Positions 39,338 through 48,455 of a DNA stretch of 64,000 nt are shown piece by piece (the stretch's first letter is position 1; every line of letters begins with the position of its first letter). The stretch is taken from contig JAJTCH010000003.1 in the NCBI GenBank assembly GCA_021323225.1, forward strand, positions 1-64,000, read 5' to 3'. The notes below the pieces were generated by a model that saw only the letters and a program-made list of their open reading frames with translations, had not been told where the DNA came from and made no database searches. This stretch comes from Rickettsiaceae bacterium. Its GTDB lineage: Bacteria; Pseudomonadota; Alphaproteobacteria; Rickettsiales; UBA1997. The translations under genes and the position numbers were made by a program.

Positions 39338-40234
39338 ATGAACTGCGAAAATACAAACCAATCAAATTGTAAAAACACCAAATGTCCAATCACTAAATTA
39401 TGCTACAAAATAAAAAGCATTATTTGTTGCAAGTCCAAGGGAAACGTGGCTGTGGTTAACCTCCATGGTGTTATTGGAAAGGGTGGGAAAATTGATCCGG
39501 GCATTAATATCGAAAATGTTGAACCGCTTTTAGAAAAAGCTTTTAGCACCAAGAAATTGAAAGCAGTAGCAATTAATGTTAACTCTCCCGGTGGCTCCCC
39601 GGTTCAGTCAGAGTTGATTTATAACAGAATCAGAGAATTGGCGCTTGAGAAAAAAATTCCAGTTTTCACTTTCGCCCAAGACGTTGCGGCGTCTGGTGGA
39701 TATTTCATTTTATGCGCTGGCGATGAAATGTTTGCTCATGACGCCTCAATTATCGGTTCAATCGGCGTAATTTCTGCCGGTTTTGGTTTTCAAGAATTGA
39801 TCAAGAAAATTGGTGTTGAAAGAAGAATTTATGCTGAAGGAAAAAATAAAGCAGTCTTAGATCCATTCTCTCCTGAAAATCCGGAAAATATCCAAATCCT
39901 AAAAGCTGCCCAAAAAGATGTTTATGAAAGTTTTAAAAATTTGGTTTTAGAAAAAAGGAAAGACAAATTAAGGAAATCTGAGGAAGAATTATTCAACGGT
40001 GCTTTCTGGTCCGGCAAAGCTGCAGTGCAGATTGGTTTGGTGGATGCAATTTCTGATATGAGAAAAGCTATGAAAGAGAAATTCGGCAAGGACATTAAAT
40101 TTATAAATATAGAGCCAAAAAAGAAGGGGTTGATCAAAGAGCTATTGTCAAATAAAATGAATGAGTTTGGTTTTGTCGAAGCTATAAGCGACAAAATCGA
40201 AGAAAAGGGAATTTGGGGAAGATTTGGATTATAA
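39338..40234 (+). CDS. S49 peptidase, SppA/SohB-like, with Cys-rich N-terminus
   Basis: From ATG 39338 the protein has 298 residues. The ClpP-like S49 core shows NSPGGSPVQSE, the nucleophile S119 in DVAASGGYFI, and the general-base lysine K171 in EGKNKAVLDPFSP. This is the alphaproteobacterial S49 type. Unlike most members it has no clear signal peptide or membrane span; instead the first 32 residues hold six cysteines (C3, C11, C16, C22, C30, C31). An upstream in-frame start at 39158 lies inside the MFS gene and is rejected. A second S49 gene is at 47499. Confidence 0.9.
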   Translation: MNCENTNQSNCKNTKCPITKLCYKIKSIICCKSKGNVAVVNLHGVIGKGGKIDPGINIENVEPLLEKAFSTKKLKAVAINVNSPGGSPVQSELIYNRIRELALEKKIPVFTFAQDVAASGGYFILCAGDEMFAHDASIIGSIGVISAGFGFQELIKKIGVERRIYAEGKNKAVLDPFSPENPENIQILKAAQKDVYESFKNLVLEKRKDKLRKSEEELFNGAFWSGKAAVQIGLVDAISDMRKAMKEKFGKDIKFINIEPKKKGLIKELLSNKMNEFGFVEAISDKIEEKGIWGRFGL

Positions 40235-40293
40235 ATTTCTTCCCTCAAATATTTTAAAGATGCATCTTGGCTCTTTAAAAATCAGCAATTGCT

Positions 40294-40339
40294 CCATGAA
40301 ATAAGGCAATTTCAATTTATAAACTGTTTTGCCTCATGG
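40294..40339. repeat. Small imperfect inverted repeat in intergenic gap
   Basis: CCATGA...AGGCAA at 40294-40309 is mirrored by TTGCCTCATGG at 40329-40339, with four extra bases in the left arm and a 19-base AT-rich loop. It lies between the S49 peptidase gene and a lipoprotein gene. It could be a weak terminator hairpin or an operator; there is no T run after it. Confidence 0.4.
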
Positions 40340-40382
40340 TGTGCTTTTGTTGTTAATCAAAGATTAAACACGGAGATTCTTT

Positions 40383-40964
40383 ATGAAAAAACTAAAACTA
40401 ATTTTACTCATCACATCATTATTTTTCATATCATCTTGCGCAATCGTAGACCTTGTATGGCTTAGAAGATATGAGGATCCAGTAAGCCAATTTGTCACTG
40501 CAAAAAACGGCAGAGAAGTTGCCTTTATCGGCCAAAAATATCACTATATTTTCCCCGATAACAGCAATTTGATGAAGAGTTTACTATTCTGGAGAAACCA
40601 CAATATTTTATATATAGATCCAAGACTGTCTCATTTAAGAATTGATTCTGAAAACAATATCGATGGACATATAATGATTAAAACCATCTTTACAGAGCTA
40701 AAGCCTGACGACAAAGCTCATCTAAAAGCCCTGGGTTTTGATCGGATGGAGAATGGATATTTATCGACAATCATGAAGGTGCATGGCAAAAGATATATTG
40801 CTGACGAAAGAAATAGCGAGCTAATGCTACTTAACACCTCCTATAATTTTAAAATATATTATAGCTGGGGTACAAAGTTGGGTATGCCTGACTTAAGCCC
40901 GATTTCCATCACACCTGATTCTATAATATGGCATGGAGAAAGGGCTTCTGAACTTTCTTTGTAG
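40383..40964 (+). CDS. Putative lipoprotein, unknown function
   Basis: A 193-residue protein with a clear lipoprotein signal: basic MKKLK, a hydrophobic core, and lipobox I16-S-S-C19. The mature domain is about 175 residues with a mixed alpha/beta pattern and no recognised motif. A GGAG site nine bases before the ATG supports the start. It is flanked by an S49 peptidase and an ankyrin-like gene. Envelope location is likely, function unknown. Confidence 0.75.
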   Translation: MKKLKLILLITSLFFISSCAIVDLVWLRRYEDPVSQFVTAKNGREVAFIGQKYHYIFPDNSNLMKSLLFWRNHNILYIDPRLSHLRIDSENNIDGHIMIKTIFTELKPDDKAHLKALGFDRMENGYLSTIMKVHGKRYIADERNSELMLLNTSYNFKIYYSWGTKLGMPDLSPISITPDSIIWHGERASELSL

Positions 40965-41051
40965 CGCTGCTAGGCAAGAATTTTGTCTATGATTTTCATG
41001 GGGATTGATACGTACAGCGATGTGTTAACTTCAAATTAGTATTACAATCAC

Positions 41052-43253
41052 ATGTCAAGAGGTAATTCCCCACTTTTCAGCTTCCGTCTTTCTCCACAAG
41101 AAGAAGAAACAAAAAAATCAGTAACAAAAAACTGGCAAAAGTTATTTAAAGACAATCCGACATTGTCAGATAGTCTTAAATGGCATTTAGAAAATGAGCC
41201 GGAACAAAATCCTGGGGAGCAACTATATTCAATAATAAACTCTATAACTCCGTTAGATGCTTCTGAAGAAGGGAAGGTAAATTTTGGCAAGCAACAAACT
41301 GAAAATTATAAATTATTTGAACAATTTATCGCAGAGAACCCGGGCATATTAGATGTCAAATTATTTCCTATTATAAAAGCTAAAAAGCACTCAAATGAGC
41401 AGCTAACGGTTTTAAGTGCTGCTTTGGGTACAATGAAAATTTTGTCGCCGGACTTTGAGGGGCTGGCACTACAAATAATTCGCAATACAGATGTAAACAG
41501 GGTTGTAAGTGACAGATCCGATTCATATACGGCTCTGCAATATATGATAAAGAACAGAATATTTGGGCTTAAGGGGCAAGATAGGATTGAGTTATTTGGA
41601 AGGATTATCAACGCTCTTTTCGACAAAGGAATGAATTGTGATATGCCGGCAATTCTTCGGAATTTTCATTCTCGGAATTCGGATCCTACTTATATGTTCA
41701 CTATAGCGGAAACCATGTTTAAAAGAGGTGATATAACTGGTTTTAAATATGCGTTGGACTTTATCTACTTACCACAAAATAAAGAACATTTTGAATCGTC
41801 AGAGTCAAAAGATGATATGTCGGATGGTGTTGCAACCCCAAGATCTCTGGCTGAAGCTTTAACTCCACGTGCAAGAGCTTTTTCCAACTCAAGGAGAGGG
41901 CCTGGCTCTACCAAAGAGGGACAAATTGATAACTTTAAAAAAGAATTTGAGCAGCTAATCAAAAGCTATCTGGAGCGCGAGACAATGGTCAATGAACAGC
42001 CTCTAAATAAAGATCCTCTAACTAATATTTTTAAGGAATATTCAATAAAGAATAAATTAAGAGAGAAAGTAGCGGCAAATAGAGATAGGGATACTCGGAA
42101 ATATTTATCAGATAACGCGGAGAAAGATCCTGAGTTTTTGGAAAGGATGATCAAAGAAAGCAACTGCTTACACCAAGCAGCTAGCAAGGGATATAAGCAA
42201 ACCTTTGGTATTATTTTAAAATTTATTAGTGCAAAAACTTTATCGGAATGTCTTGATGAAAGTGGTCGCAATCCATTATCTCTTGCTTTAAGCGAGGGTA
42301 AAAAGATGGACTTTCTAACGGGCTATATCGATGCCATCAAAGAAAGATTTCAAAATGACCGGGAATTAGTTGTAATGCTTCTGAATCAAAAGGATGAAAG
42401 TGGCAAAACAGCCTTTGATAATTATCTGGATCAAAAAACCATTCATAATGAAGTAGTGCAATATCTTTTGAATTTAGGGGCGGGGTTTTCAGCGGAAAGT
42501 AATCCCTTATTGTCTTGTGCGATAAAAGGAGAAAGCAAAACCCTGGCTTTATTATTGAGAAGTGAAAAATGTGACAAATTTGTAACTAATTTTTTAGTGA
42601 GAGAAATTTTTATAGAGGGAGAAAACAGGCAGCAAGTAATAATGGATTCTTTCATTGAGAGCATAAAAGAAATTAGCTCTGGCCCTAAAAGCGCTGGTCT
42701 TAAAGAAGCATTATCTGATCTAAACCTAAGGTCAATGGGCCTGATTGCAGCTCGTATATTGGAAGATATTGATGTGAAAAATGTTGGCGAGAAACTTGAT
42801 GCATTAAAGAGGGTATTTTTGGATCTTCCTGTTCGCAAAAAATCTTCTAATCCAAAAGAAGATAATTCTGAAGTGGAGGCTTTCGAGCTAGAGCAAAAAG
42901 AAGAGTCGGAAACTTCCAGTCCGGATGCAGAATCAGAAGAAGAGGGAATATATATAAAGCCAGATCAGCCTTATAAAGAGCCGGGAATTATTGATTGTAT
43001 GTTAAGTAAACTTCAGATTTTAAAATCAAATATATCAAAATCCGCAAATCCTGAGCCGGGATATAAAATATTAAGAAATTTTGTGGCGCTTATAAATGAA
43101 ATGTCAGACAAATATAAAAACTCGTCATATAGTGATGACAAAATGAAAGAAGTTTTGGATGATGTGAAAGGGTTTCTGCCTCCCGATAAAAGCCCAAAGA
43201 ATCCAAGTCTTGGTGAGACATTGAGAGCAATGAGAACAAGTAGATGGTTTTAG
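41052..43253 (+). CDS. Large ankyrin-like repeat protein, possible effector
   Basis: The 733-residue protein is hydrophilic with no signal peptide or membrane span. Degenerate ankyrin-like units appear near residues 157-195 (YTALQYMI...INALFDKGMNCD), 371-395 (NCLHQAASKGYKQTFGIIL), 402-430 (DESGRNPLSLALSEGKK), 448-478 and 483-503 (NPLLSCAIKGESKTLALLL). A Ser/Arg-rich linker spans about 250-290 and an acidic Glu-rich stretch about 610-650. Ankyrin proteins of this size are frequent type IV effector candidates in rickettsial genomes, but nothing here shows secretion. Other helical-repeat folds are possible. Confidence 0.7.
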   Translation: MSRGNSPLFSFRLSPQEEETKKSVTKNWQKLFKDNPTLSDSLKWHLENEPEQNPGEQLYSIINSITPLDASEEGKVNFGKQQTENYKLFEQFIAENPGILDVKLFPIIKAKKHSNEQLTVLSAALGTMKILSPDFEGLALQIIRNTDVNRVVSDRSDSYTALQYMIKNRIFGLKGQDRIELFGRIINALFDKGMNCDMPAILRNFHSRNSDPTYMFTIAETMFKRGDITGFKYALDFIYLPQNKEHFESSESKDDMSDGVATPRSLAEALTPRARAFSNSRRGPGSTKEGQIDNFKKEFEQLIKSYLERETMVNEQPLNKDPLTNIFKEYSIKNKLREKVAANRDRDTRKYLSDNAEKDPEFLERMIKESNCLHQAASKGYKQTFGIILKFISAKTLSECLDESGRNPLSLALSEGKKMDFLTGYIDAIKERFQNDRELVVMLLNQKDESGKTAFDNYLDQKTIHNEVVQYLLNLGAGFSAESNPLLSCAIKGESKTLALLLRSEKCDKFVTNFLVREIFIEGENRQQVIMDSFIESIKEISSGPKSAGLKEALSDLNLRSMGLIAARILEDIDVKNVGEKLDALKRVFLDLPVRKKSSNPKEDNSEVEAFELEQKEESETSSPDAESEEEGIYIKPDQPYKEPGIIDCMLSKLQILKSNISKSANPEPGYKILRNFVALINEMSDKYKNSSYSDDKMKEVLDDVKGFLPPDKSPKNPSLGETLRAMRTSRWF

Positions 43254-43329
43254 TTGCTAAACTTATGCAAGATTTTATTTTAATCGCAAATTACTAATCA
43301 CAATTTCCAACTTTAAAAAATAAAAATTT

Positions 43330-44601
43330 ATGACCTTCCCAGCAAAATCTCTTCACGAACAAGACAAAGAAATTTTTTCTTCCATCAAAAAAGAACTTGA
43401 TCGTCAGAAATATCAAATCGAATTGATTGCTTCTGAAAATATTGTTAGTCCGGCAGTGCTTGAAGCGCAAGGTTCAGTGTTGACCAACAAATATGCTGAG
43501 GGTTATCCAGCCAAGAGATATTACGGTGGTTGTGAATTTGTTGATGAGGTTGAGGCTTTGGCAATTGACAGAATCTGTAAATTGTTTGATGCAAAATTTG
43601 CTAATGTGCAGCCGCATTCCGGTGCTTCTGCTAATTTGGCGGTTTATTTGGCGTTTTTACAGCCGGGTGACACGATTCTTGGAATGTCGTTAGCGGCAGG
43701 CGGACACTTGACTCACGGGGCGATGAAAACAATTTCCGGCATGTGGTTAAAATCAGTGCAATATGGAATTAGAACTGATAATGGTTTGATTGATTATGAT
43801 CAGATGGAAGCTTTGGCAAGAGAATATAAACCAAAAATTATCATCGCCGGCATTTCTTCTTATCCGCGAATTGTTGATTTTAAAAGATTCAGAAAAATTG
43901 CTGATGAAGTTGGTGCTTTGTTGATGGTTGATATGGCGCATATCGCTGGCTTGGTTGCTGCCGGCGTTTATCCTTCGCCGATGGAATATGCTCATATTGT
44001 TACTTCCACAACTCACAAAACTTTGCGCGGCCCAAGAGGCGGCATCATTTTAACTAATGATGAAGAACTGGCTAAAAAAATTAATTCTGCTGTATTTCCT
44101 GGTTTGCAAGGCGGCCCATTGATGCATGTAATTGCTGCTAAAGCCGTGGCTTTTGGTGAAGCTTTACAGCCGGAATTTAAAGATTATGGAAAACAGGTTG
44201 TCAAAAATGCTAAAGCTTTAGCTGAAGTTTTAATTAAAAGAGGGCTTAAAATTACCACTGATGGTACTGATTGTCATCTGATGGTGGTTGATCTGACTCC
44301 ACTTGTTGATCTAACCGGCAAAGAAGCGGAAAAAGTTTTGGAAAGAGCGGGGCTAACTTGCAACAAAAATGCCATTCCAAATGATCCAAGAAGCCCATTT
44401 GTAACTTCAGGACTTCGCTTCGGTACTTCAGCCGGAACTACCCGCGGCTTTAAAGAAACTGAATTCAAACAAATCGGTAATTGGATTTGCGATGTGTTAG
44501 AGGGTTTTGTTAAAAATGGTGAAGAAGGAAATAAAGGATTGGAAGCAAAAGTTAAGGCTGAAGTTAGAAAGCTTTGTGAGCAATTTCCGATTTATAGTTA
44601 A
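43330..44601 (+). CDS. glyA: Serine hydroxymethyltransferase
   Basis: The 423-residue PLP enzyme converts serine and tetrahydrofolate to glycine and methylene-THF. The N-terminal [20 protein letters not shown] and [11 protein letters not shown] motifs, the PLP lysine in [15 protein letters not shown], and the C-terminal [13 protein letters not shown] are all typical. No partner genes are adjacent. It is followed by a 212-base gap with a small palindromic repeat. Confidence 0.98.
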   Translation: MTFPAKSLHEQDKEIFSSIKKELDRQKYQIELIASENIVSPAVLEAQGSVLTNKYAEGYPAKRYYGGCEFVDEVEALAIDRICKLFDAKFANVQPHSGASANLAVYLAFLQPGDTILGMSLAAGGHLTHGAMKTISGMWLKSVQYGIRTDNGLIDYDQMEALAREYKPKIIIAGISSYPRIVDFKRFRKIADEVGALLMVDMAHIAGLVAAGVYPSPMEYAHIVTSTTHKTLRGPRGGIILTNDEELAKKINSAVFPGLQGGPLMHVIAAKAVAFGEALQPEFKDYGKQVVKNAKALAEVLIKRGLKITTDGTDCHLMVVDLTPLVDLTGKEAEKVLERAGLTCNKNAIPNDPRSPFVTSGLRFGTSAGTTRGFKETEFKQIGNWICDVLEGFVKNGEEGNKGLEAKVKAEVRKLCEQFPIYS

Positions 44602-44723
44602 TCTAGTTTCTGTAATTGATTTCACACGCTCGGTGTATTATGACTGAGAGGCTATCGCTAGAAGCAGGGGTCTCCCGGATATAATGACGACATGAAATTC
44701 CTGCACTAAAACTTCCAACGCCA

Positions 44724-44760
44724 TCATTGCAAGGAGACGTAGGCGACGCGGCAATCAAGA
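44724..44760. repeat. Short palindromic intergenic repeat (CATTGC...GCAATC type)
   Basis: The sequence TCATTGCAAGGAGACGTAGG followed by CGACGCGGCAATCAAGA resembles the widespread CGTCATTGCGAGGAG...GCAATC palindromic repeats found between genes in rickettsial and other bacterial genomes. ATTGC/GGCAAT forms the terminal stem. It lies in the 44602-44813 gap between convergent glyA and the polyprenyl synthase gene. No other gene or signal was seen in that gap. Only one copy is in the window, so the repeat call rests on recall of the motif. Confidence 0.55.
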
Positions 44761-44813
44761 AAGATTAGCAAAAAGACAGAAGAAGTGGGCTATAAATAGT
44801 TTAAAAACAGATT

Positions 44814-45824
44814 TTAATGCTTTCTGGAAACCGCATATTCCAATATAGATAGAAGCATTAATTTTTCCTGGCAATCAGAAAAGGCGGAAAGATTTCTTAT
44901 GGCCGCTTCTTTATAGAATAGGGCCTTCTTGGTTGACTCTTCCAGCCCGTCATATTTTTTAATCAAAGTCATAATTTCAGCAAAAGATTGGCTGTTTTTT
45001 TGCTCCGTGCCATTTATAAGATTGTTGAAAAATATATCTTTGATTTTGGCTTTTTCTGCATCACTGGCTTTTTGGTAAGTCAGGATAATTGGCAGGGTGA
45101 TTTTTCCCTCAAAAAAATCATTGCCGATTTCTTTTCCTAAAATTTCTTCACTTGCTGCATAATCCAAAACATCGTCGATAATTTGAAAGGCGATTCCTAA
45201 ATTATTTCCAAAATCGGCCAGAGCCTTTTGTTTGATTGTTCCAGCATTGGTGATTACTGCGCCGATTTGCAAGGCGGCAGCAAATAAAACTGCGGTTTTA
45301 TAGGATATAATTTCTAAATATTTTTCTTCAGAAATTGTTATATCGCTTGAATTCATCAGTTGCATCACTTCCCCATCAGAGAGAATTCCGGAAGTTTTTG
45401 ATAGAATATCCAGCACTTCCAAAGAGCCATCTTTAACCATAATCTGAAACGCAACTGAGAGCAGATAATCCCCAACCAAAATGCTAGCTTTGTTATCCCA
45501 AATAGCATTGGCAGTTTTTTTGCCTCTTCTTAAGCTGCTGCCATCCACCACATCATCGTGAAGTAAAGTTGCAGTGTGGATTAACTCGACCGCGGCTGCC
45601 AAATTGCAATGTCTGTTTCCTTGATCATAGCCGCAAAGTTTTGTGCCTAAAATAGTGAGGATAGGGCGCACTCTTTTGCCGCCGCTGGAAACTAAATGAT
45701 TAGTTATTTCTCCAATTAAATCTGCTTTACCTTTAGCGCTATCAATTATTGTTTTATTGACTTGCTCTAATTCGACGGCAATGGATTTAGTAATTTGCGA
45801 GAAGGGATCGTTATTTGATCTCAT
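44814..45824 (-). CDS. ispB: Polyprenyl diphosphate synthase (quinone side chain)
   Basis: The long-chain trans-prenyltransferase has both aspartate-rich motifs, DDVVD in LLHDDVVDGSSLRRG and DDVLD in QIIDDVLDYA, and the GGKRVRP motif. It probably makes the octa- or decaprenyl tail of ubiquinone, matching ubiB elsewhere in the window; chain length cannot be read with confidence. ATG 45824 forms an ATGA overlap with the CCA-enzyme stop and is preferred (336 residues) over an in-frame ATG at 45854. Confidence 0.92.
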   Translation of the reverse strand: MRSNNDPFSQITKSIAVELEQVNKTIIDSAKGKADLIGEITNHLVSSGGKRVRPILTILGTKLCGYDQGNRHCNLAAAVELIHTATLLHDDVVDGSSLRRGKKTANAIWDNKASILVGDYLLSVAFQIMVKDGSLEVLDILSKTSGILSDGEVMQLMNSSDITISEEKYLEIISYKTAVLFAAALQIGAVITNAGTIKQKALADFGNNLGIAFQIIDDVLDYAASEEILGKEIGNDFFEGKITLPIILTYQKASDAEKAKIKDIFFNNLINGTEQKNSQSFAEIMTLIKKYDGLEESTKKALFYKEAAIRNLSAFSDCQEKLMLLSILEYAVSRKH

Positions 45825-47077
45825 TTGATTTGTTGTGTTTTTATGAATGAGCATATTTCTTGCTTAGTCGCAAGAAAGTCGCTTTGCCACCAATATTCTT
45901 TAGCTGCTTTTAAGGCTTTGCCAATATTCTTCGGCTCAACTTCTAGCTGGATTAAATCATTACCATTGACGGGGAAATCAGGAATTACGCTAGTCCGGAT
46001 AATTCTGCGCATTTGCAAAAAATCATCAATAAAATTTTCAAGATTATCCTGCGAAGCTAATCGAATTGTGAGAATATCGGTTAGTGTTTTTTGATCAAAA
46101 TCTAGCAGTAACTTTAGTAGATTTTTTTTAGATATGTTCTGATTGTTTATATCGGAGCGTGCTACTGAGTTGCTAATAGTTTGAAGATATTTTTTTTCAG
46201 CATTTGATAAAATAAATTCTACTTCAGCATTTTTTGTTATGACGGATAAGAGCATCAAAGGCTCAAAATAATCATTCAATTCATTCTCATTTCTTAGCCT
46301 ATCTTCTATAGCAAAAAGATTTTTTAGGATATTAATTCGCTTTTCATCACGATGCCCAAGGATCAAATCTAGTATTTCAGTATCTTGCATCACCTTCAAA
46401 ATCGAGAGCAAATTTTCTCTATTTTGGCATTTTAAGATTTTAAAGAATTCTTCCCTGATCCTCTCAGAGGATAAATCTTTCAAATGACTTTTGTATTTAA
46501 TGCAGGCTTCTAATCCTTCTTTATCAAGATCTTTGGCGTAGTAACAAGAGAAACGAAAGAAGCGCAGGATTCGCAGATAGTCTTCTTTTATCCTTTCATC
46601 GGCATTGCCAATGAATTTTACAATTTTATTTTCTAAGTCAGATAACCCTCCAAAATAATCATAAAGATGACCAGCAAAATCAACTGATAGAGCATTGATA
46701 GTGAAATCCCTCCTTTTTGCATCTTCGTAAAAATCGTCAACAAACTCTACTTCGCAATCCCGACCAAAAGACCTGGTGTCTTTTCTTAAGGTGGTGACTT
46801 GAAATTGTTGACCATCAACAATGGCGGTTATGGTGCCATATTTTATGCTGCTATCGATAGTTTTGATTTTATTTTTTTGAAGCAGAGCAGAGGTTTGCTC
46901 AGGAAGATATTTACAGGCTAGATCAAAATCAGTGATATTCTTTTTGGCTAAAAAATCGCGAACCGCACCACCAACAATGCGGAGCTCATCTCCATTTTTT
47001 AATAGGTGGTTAAATAAGATGCTAAGTTGAGAGGGAAGGGGGAAATGAATTTTGCTTACAAAAGCATGTTCGTTCAT
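45821..47077 (-). CDS. cca: CCA tRNA nucleotidyltransferase / poly(A) polymerase family
   Basis: The class II nucleotidyltransferase head has the motif LRIVGGAVRDFL and the metal-binding DFDLAC, then RRDFTINALSVD and the RIL RFFRFS helix that follow in this family. At 418 residues it fits the alphaproteobacterial CCA-adding enzyme that repairs tRNA 3' ends; poly(A) polymerase is the alternative. ATG 47077 is preferred to a TTG at 47110. It is coupled by ATGA to the polyprenyl synthase gene. Confidence 0.88.
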   Translation of the reverse strand: MNEHAFVSKIHFPLPSQLSILFNHLLKNGDELRIVGGAVRDFLAKKNITDFDLACKYLPEQTSALLQKNKIKTIDSSIKYGTITAIVDGQQFQVTTLRKDTRSFGRDCEVEFVDDFYEDAKRRDFTINALSVDFAGHLYDYFGGLSDLENKIVKFIGNADERIKEDYLRILRFFRFSCYYAKDLDKEGLEACIKYKSHLKDLSSERIREEFFKILKCQNRENLLSILKVMQDTEILDLILGHRDEKRINILKNLFAIEDRLRNENELNDYFEPLMLLSVITKNAEVEFILSNAEKKYLQTISNSVARSDINNQNISKKNLLKLLLDFDQKTLTDILTIRLASQDNLENFIDDFLQMRRIIRTSVIPDFPVNGNDLIQLEVEPKNIGKALKAAKEYWWQSDFLATKQEICSFIKTQQIK

Positions 47078-47154
47078 TTTTGAAAGAAAGGCATATACCG
47101 ATATAATCAAGAGAACTTGCGCTAAGTGAGTTTGCGCAAGTCCTGAAGATTTAG

Positions 47155-47400
47155 CTAATTAATGTTTTCAGCTATGTGTTTTACAGCGCTACCAACTGTT
47201 GTGATATGTTCTGCAGCTTCATCAGGAATTTCGATGCCGAATTCTTCTTCAAAAGCCATAACCAATTCAACTTGGTCTAAACTATCAGCACCAAGATCGT
47301 CAATGAAACTTGCGGTATCAACCACCTTCGCTTCTTCCACTCCTAGGTGATCAACGATGATTTTTTTTACTTTGTTAAAAATTTCCTGATTGTTAGACAT
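47155..47400 (-). CDS. acpP: Acyl carrier protein
   Basis: The 81-residue acidic protein carries growing acyl chains on 4'-phosphopantetheine attached to the serine of the [19 protein letters not shown] motif. Length and the [11 protein letters not shown] end fit AcpP. The usual neighbour fabF is on the same strand but about 4 kb upstream, separated by sppA, rpsA and mltG. Confidence 0.98.
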   Translation of the reverse strand: MSNNQEIFNKVKKIIVDHLGVEEAKVVDTASFIDDLGADSLDQVELVMAFEEEFGIEIPDEAAEHITTVGSAVKHIAENIN

Positions 47401-47498
47401 AAAATATTAAGTTGATTGTTAAAAATTATTTTGCCGGTTATTAGTCTGGGATAAAGCAAACAAGTAACAAACAAAAAGAATTAGTGATTTGGCAGAAA

Positions 47499-48446
47499 TT
47501 AAAAATTGAATATGGACATTATCTGTCCACCCTGTGAGTTAAAGCCGGTGACTTTTGTTATAATTTTAATCATGGCTTCTTCCCCCAGTAGCTTTCCGAA
47601 CAAAGTGTCATCTGGTTTTTCCAATTCGATATTTTTAACTGGAAATTTTGCAATGTCAACTTTGTGGATAGTGCTCAAATATTTTAGCGCTTCATTTTTG
47701 CCGCCGATTTCATCAATCAAACCATTTTTTAAAGCTTGTCTGCCGGTAAAAACTCTACCATCAATAATAGTTGCTAGATTTTTCTTATCCAGTCTATCAC
47801 CGCGACGTTCTTTTACGAGATCAGAGAAAAATTTATAGCTATCAGCTATAGACTCATTAATGACTTGATTAACTTGCGGATTGGTCTTTTCAAATGGAGA
47901 CGGGGAACCTTTGAGGGGAGATGATTTATAAGTTAAAAACTTAATACCCAATTTATTTGCAAGATCAGTTACTTCGCTGCTTTGCATCAATACGCCTATA
48001 GAGCCAGTTAAAGTGCCATTCCTGGCAATGATATAGTCAGAAGCCAATGATGCCATATAGCCACCAGAAGCAGCAAGAGAACCCATAAGCACTACAATCG
48101 GCTTATTCTTGGCAATTTCTCTTAAATTTTCATAGAGAATTTCACTACCAACAATTCCACCACCTGGGCTATTAATGTTGACAATTACTGCCTTGATATT
48201 TTTTTGCTCAGCGATTTTTCCTAAAATTTCACTGCGATAATCATCATCAAGGATCATTCCTTCGACCTTGATGTTGGCAATATAATCTCCACCAGAATCG
48301 ATATTGGCTGATTCGCTTGCGCCAAAAAGAATATGAAGAGCTAGAAGTAGAAGAGCAATTATCATTAAAAATGATACATTCTTCCACTTCCTAGCCTGGT
48401 CTCTAAGATGAATTAGTGCTGTGAAATTATCAGAAGATAAAGACAT
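47499..48446 (-). CDS. sppA: Signal peptide peptidase SppA, short form
   Basis: A 315-residue S49 peptidase with one N-terminal membrane span (residues 24-41). The core shows INSPGGGIVGSE, the nucleophile S127 in SLAASGGYMAS and the probable general-base K179 in SSPLKGSPSPF. It degrades released signal peptides and membrane fragments on the periplasmic side. It follows rpsA by nine bases. This is the more conventional of the two S49 genes in the window. Confidence 0.92.
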   Translation of the reverse strand: MSLSSDNFTALIHLRDQARKWKNVSFLMIIALLLLALHILFGASESANIDSGGDYIANIKVEGMILDDDYRSEILGKIAEQKNIKAVIVNINSPGGGIVGSEILYENLREIAKNKPIVVLMGSLAASGGYMASLASDYIIARNGTLTGSIGVLMQSSEVTDLANKLGIKFLTYKSSPLKGSPSPFEKTNPQVNQVINESIADSYKFFSDLVKERRGDRLDKKNLATIIDGRVFTGRQALKNGLIDEIGGKNEALKYLSTIHKVDIAKFPVKNIELEKPDDTLFGKLLGEEAMIKIITKVTGFNSQGGQIMSIFNF

Positions 48447-48455
48447 GGCTGCTTA

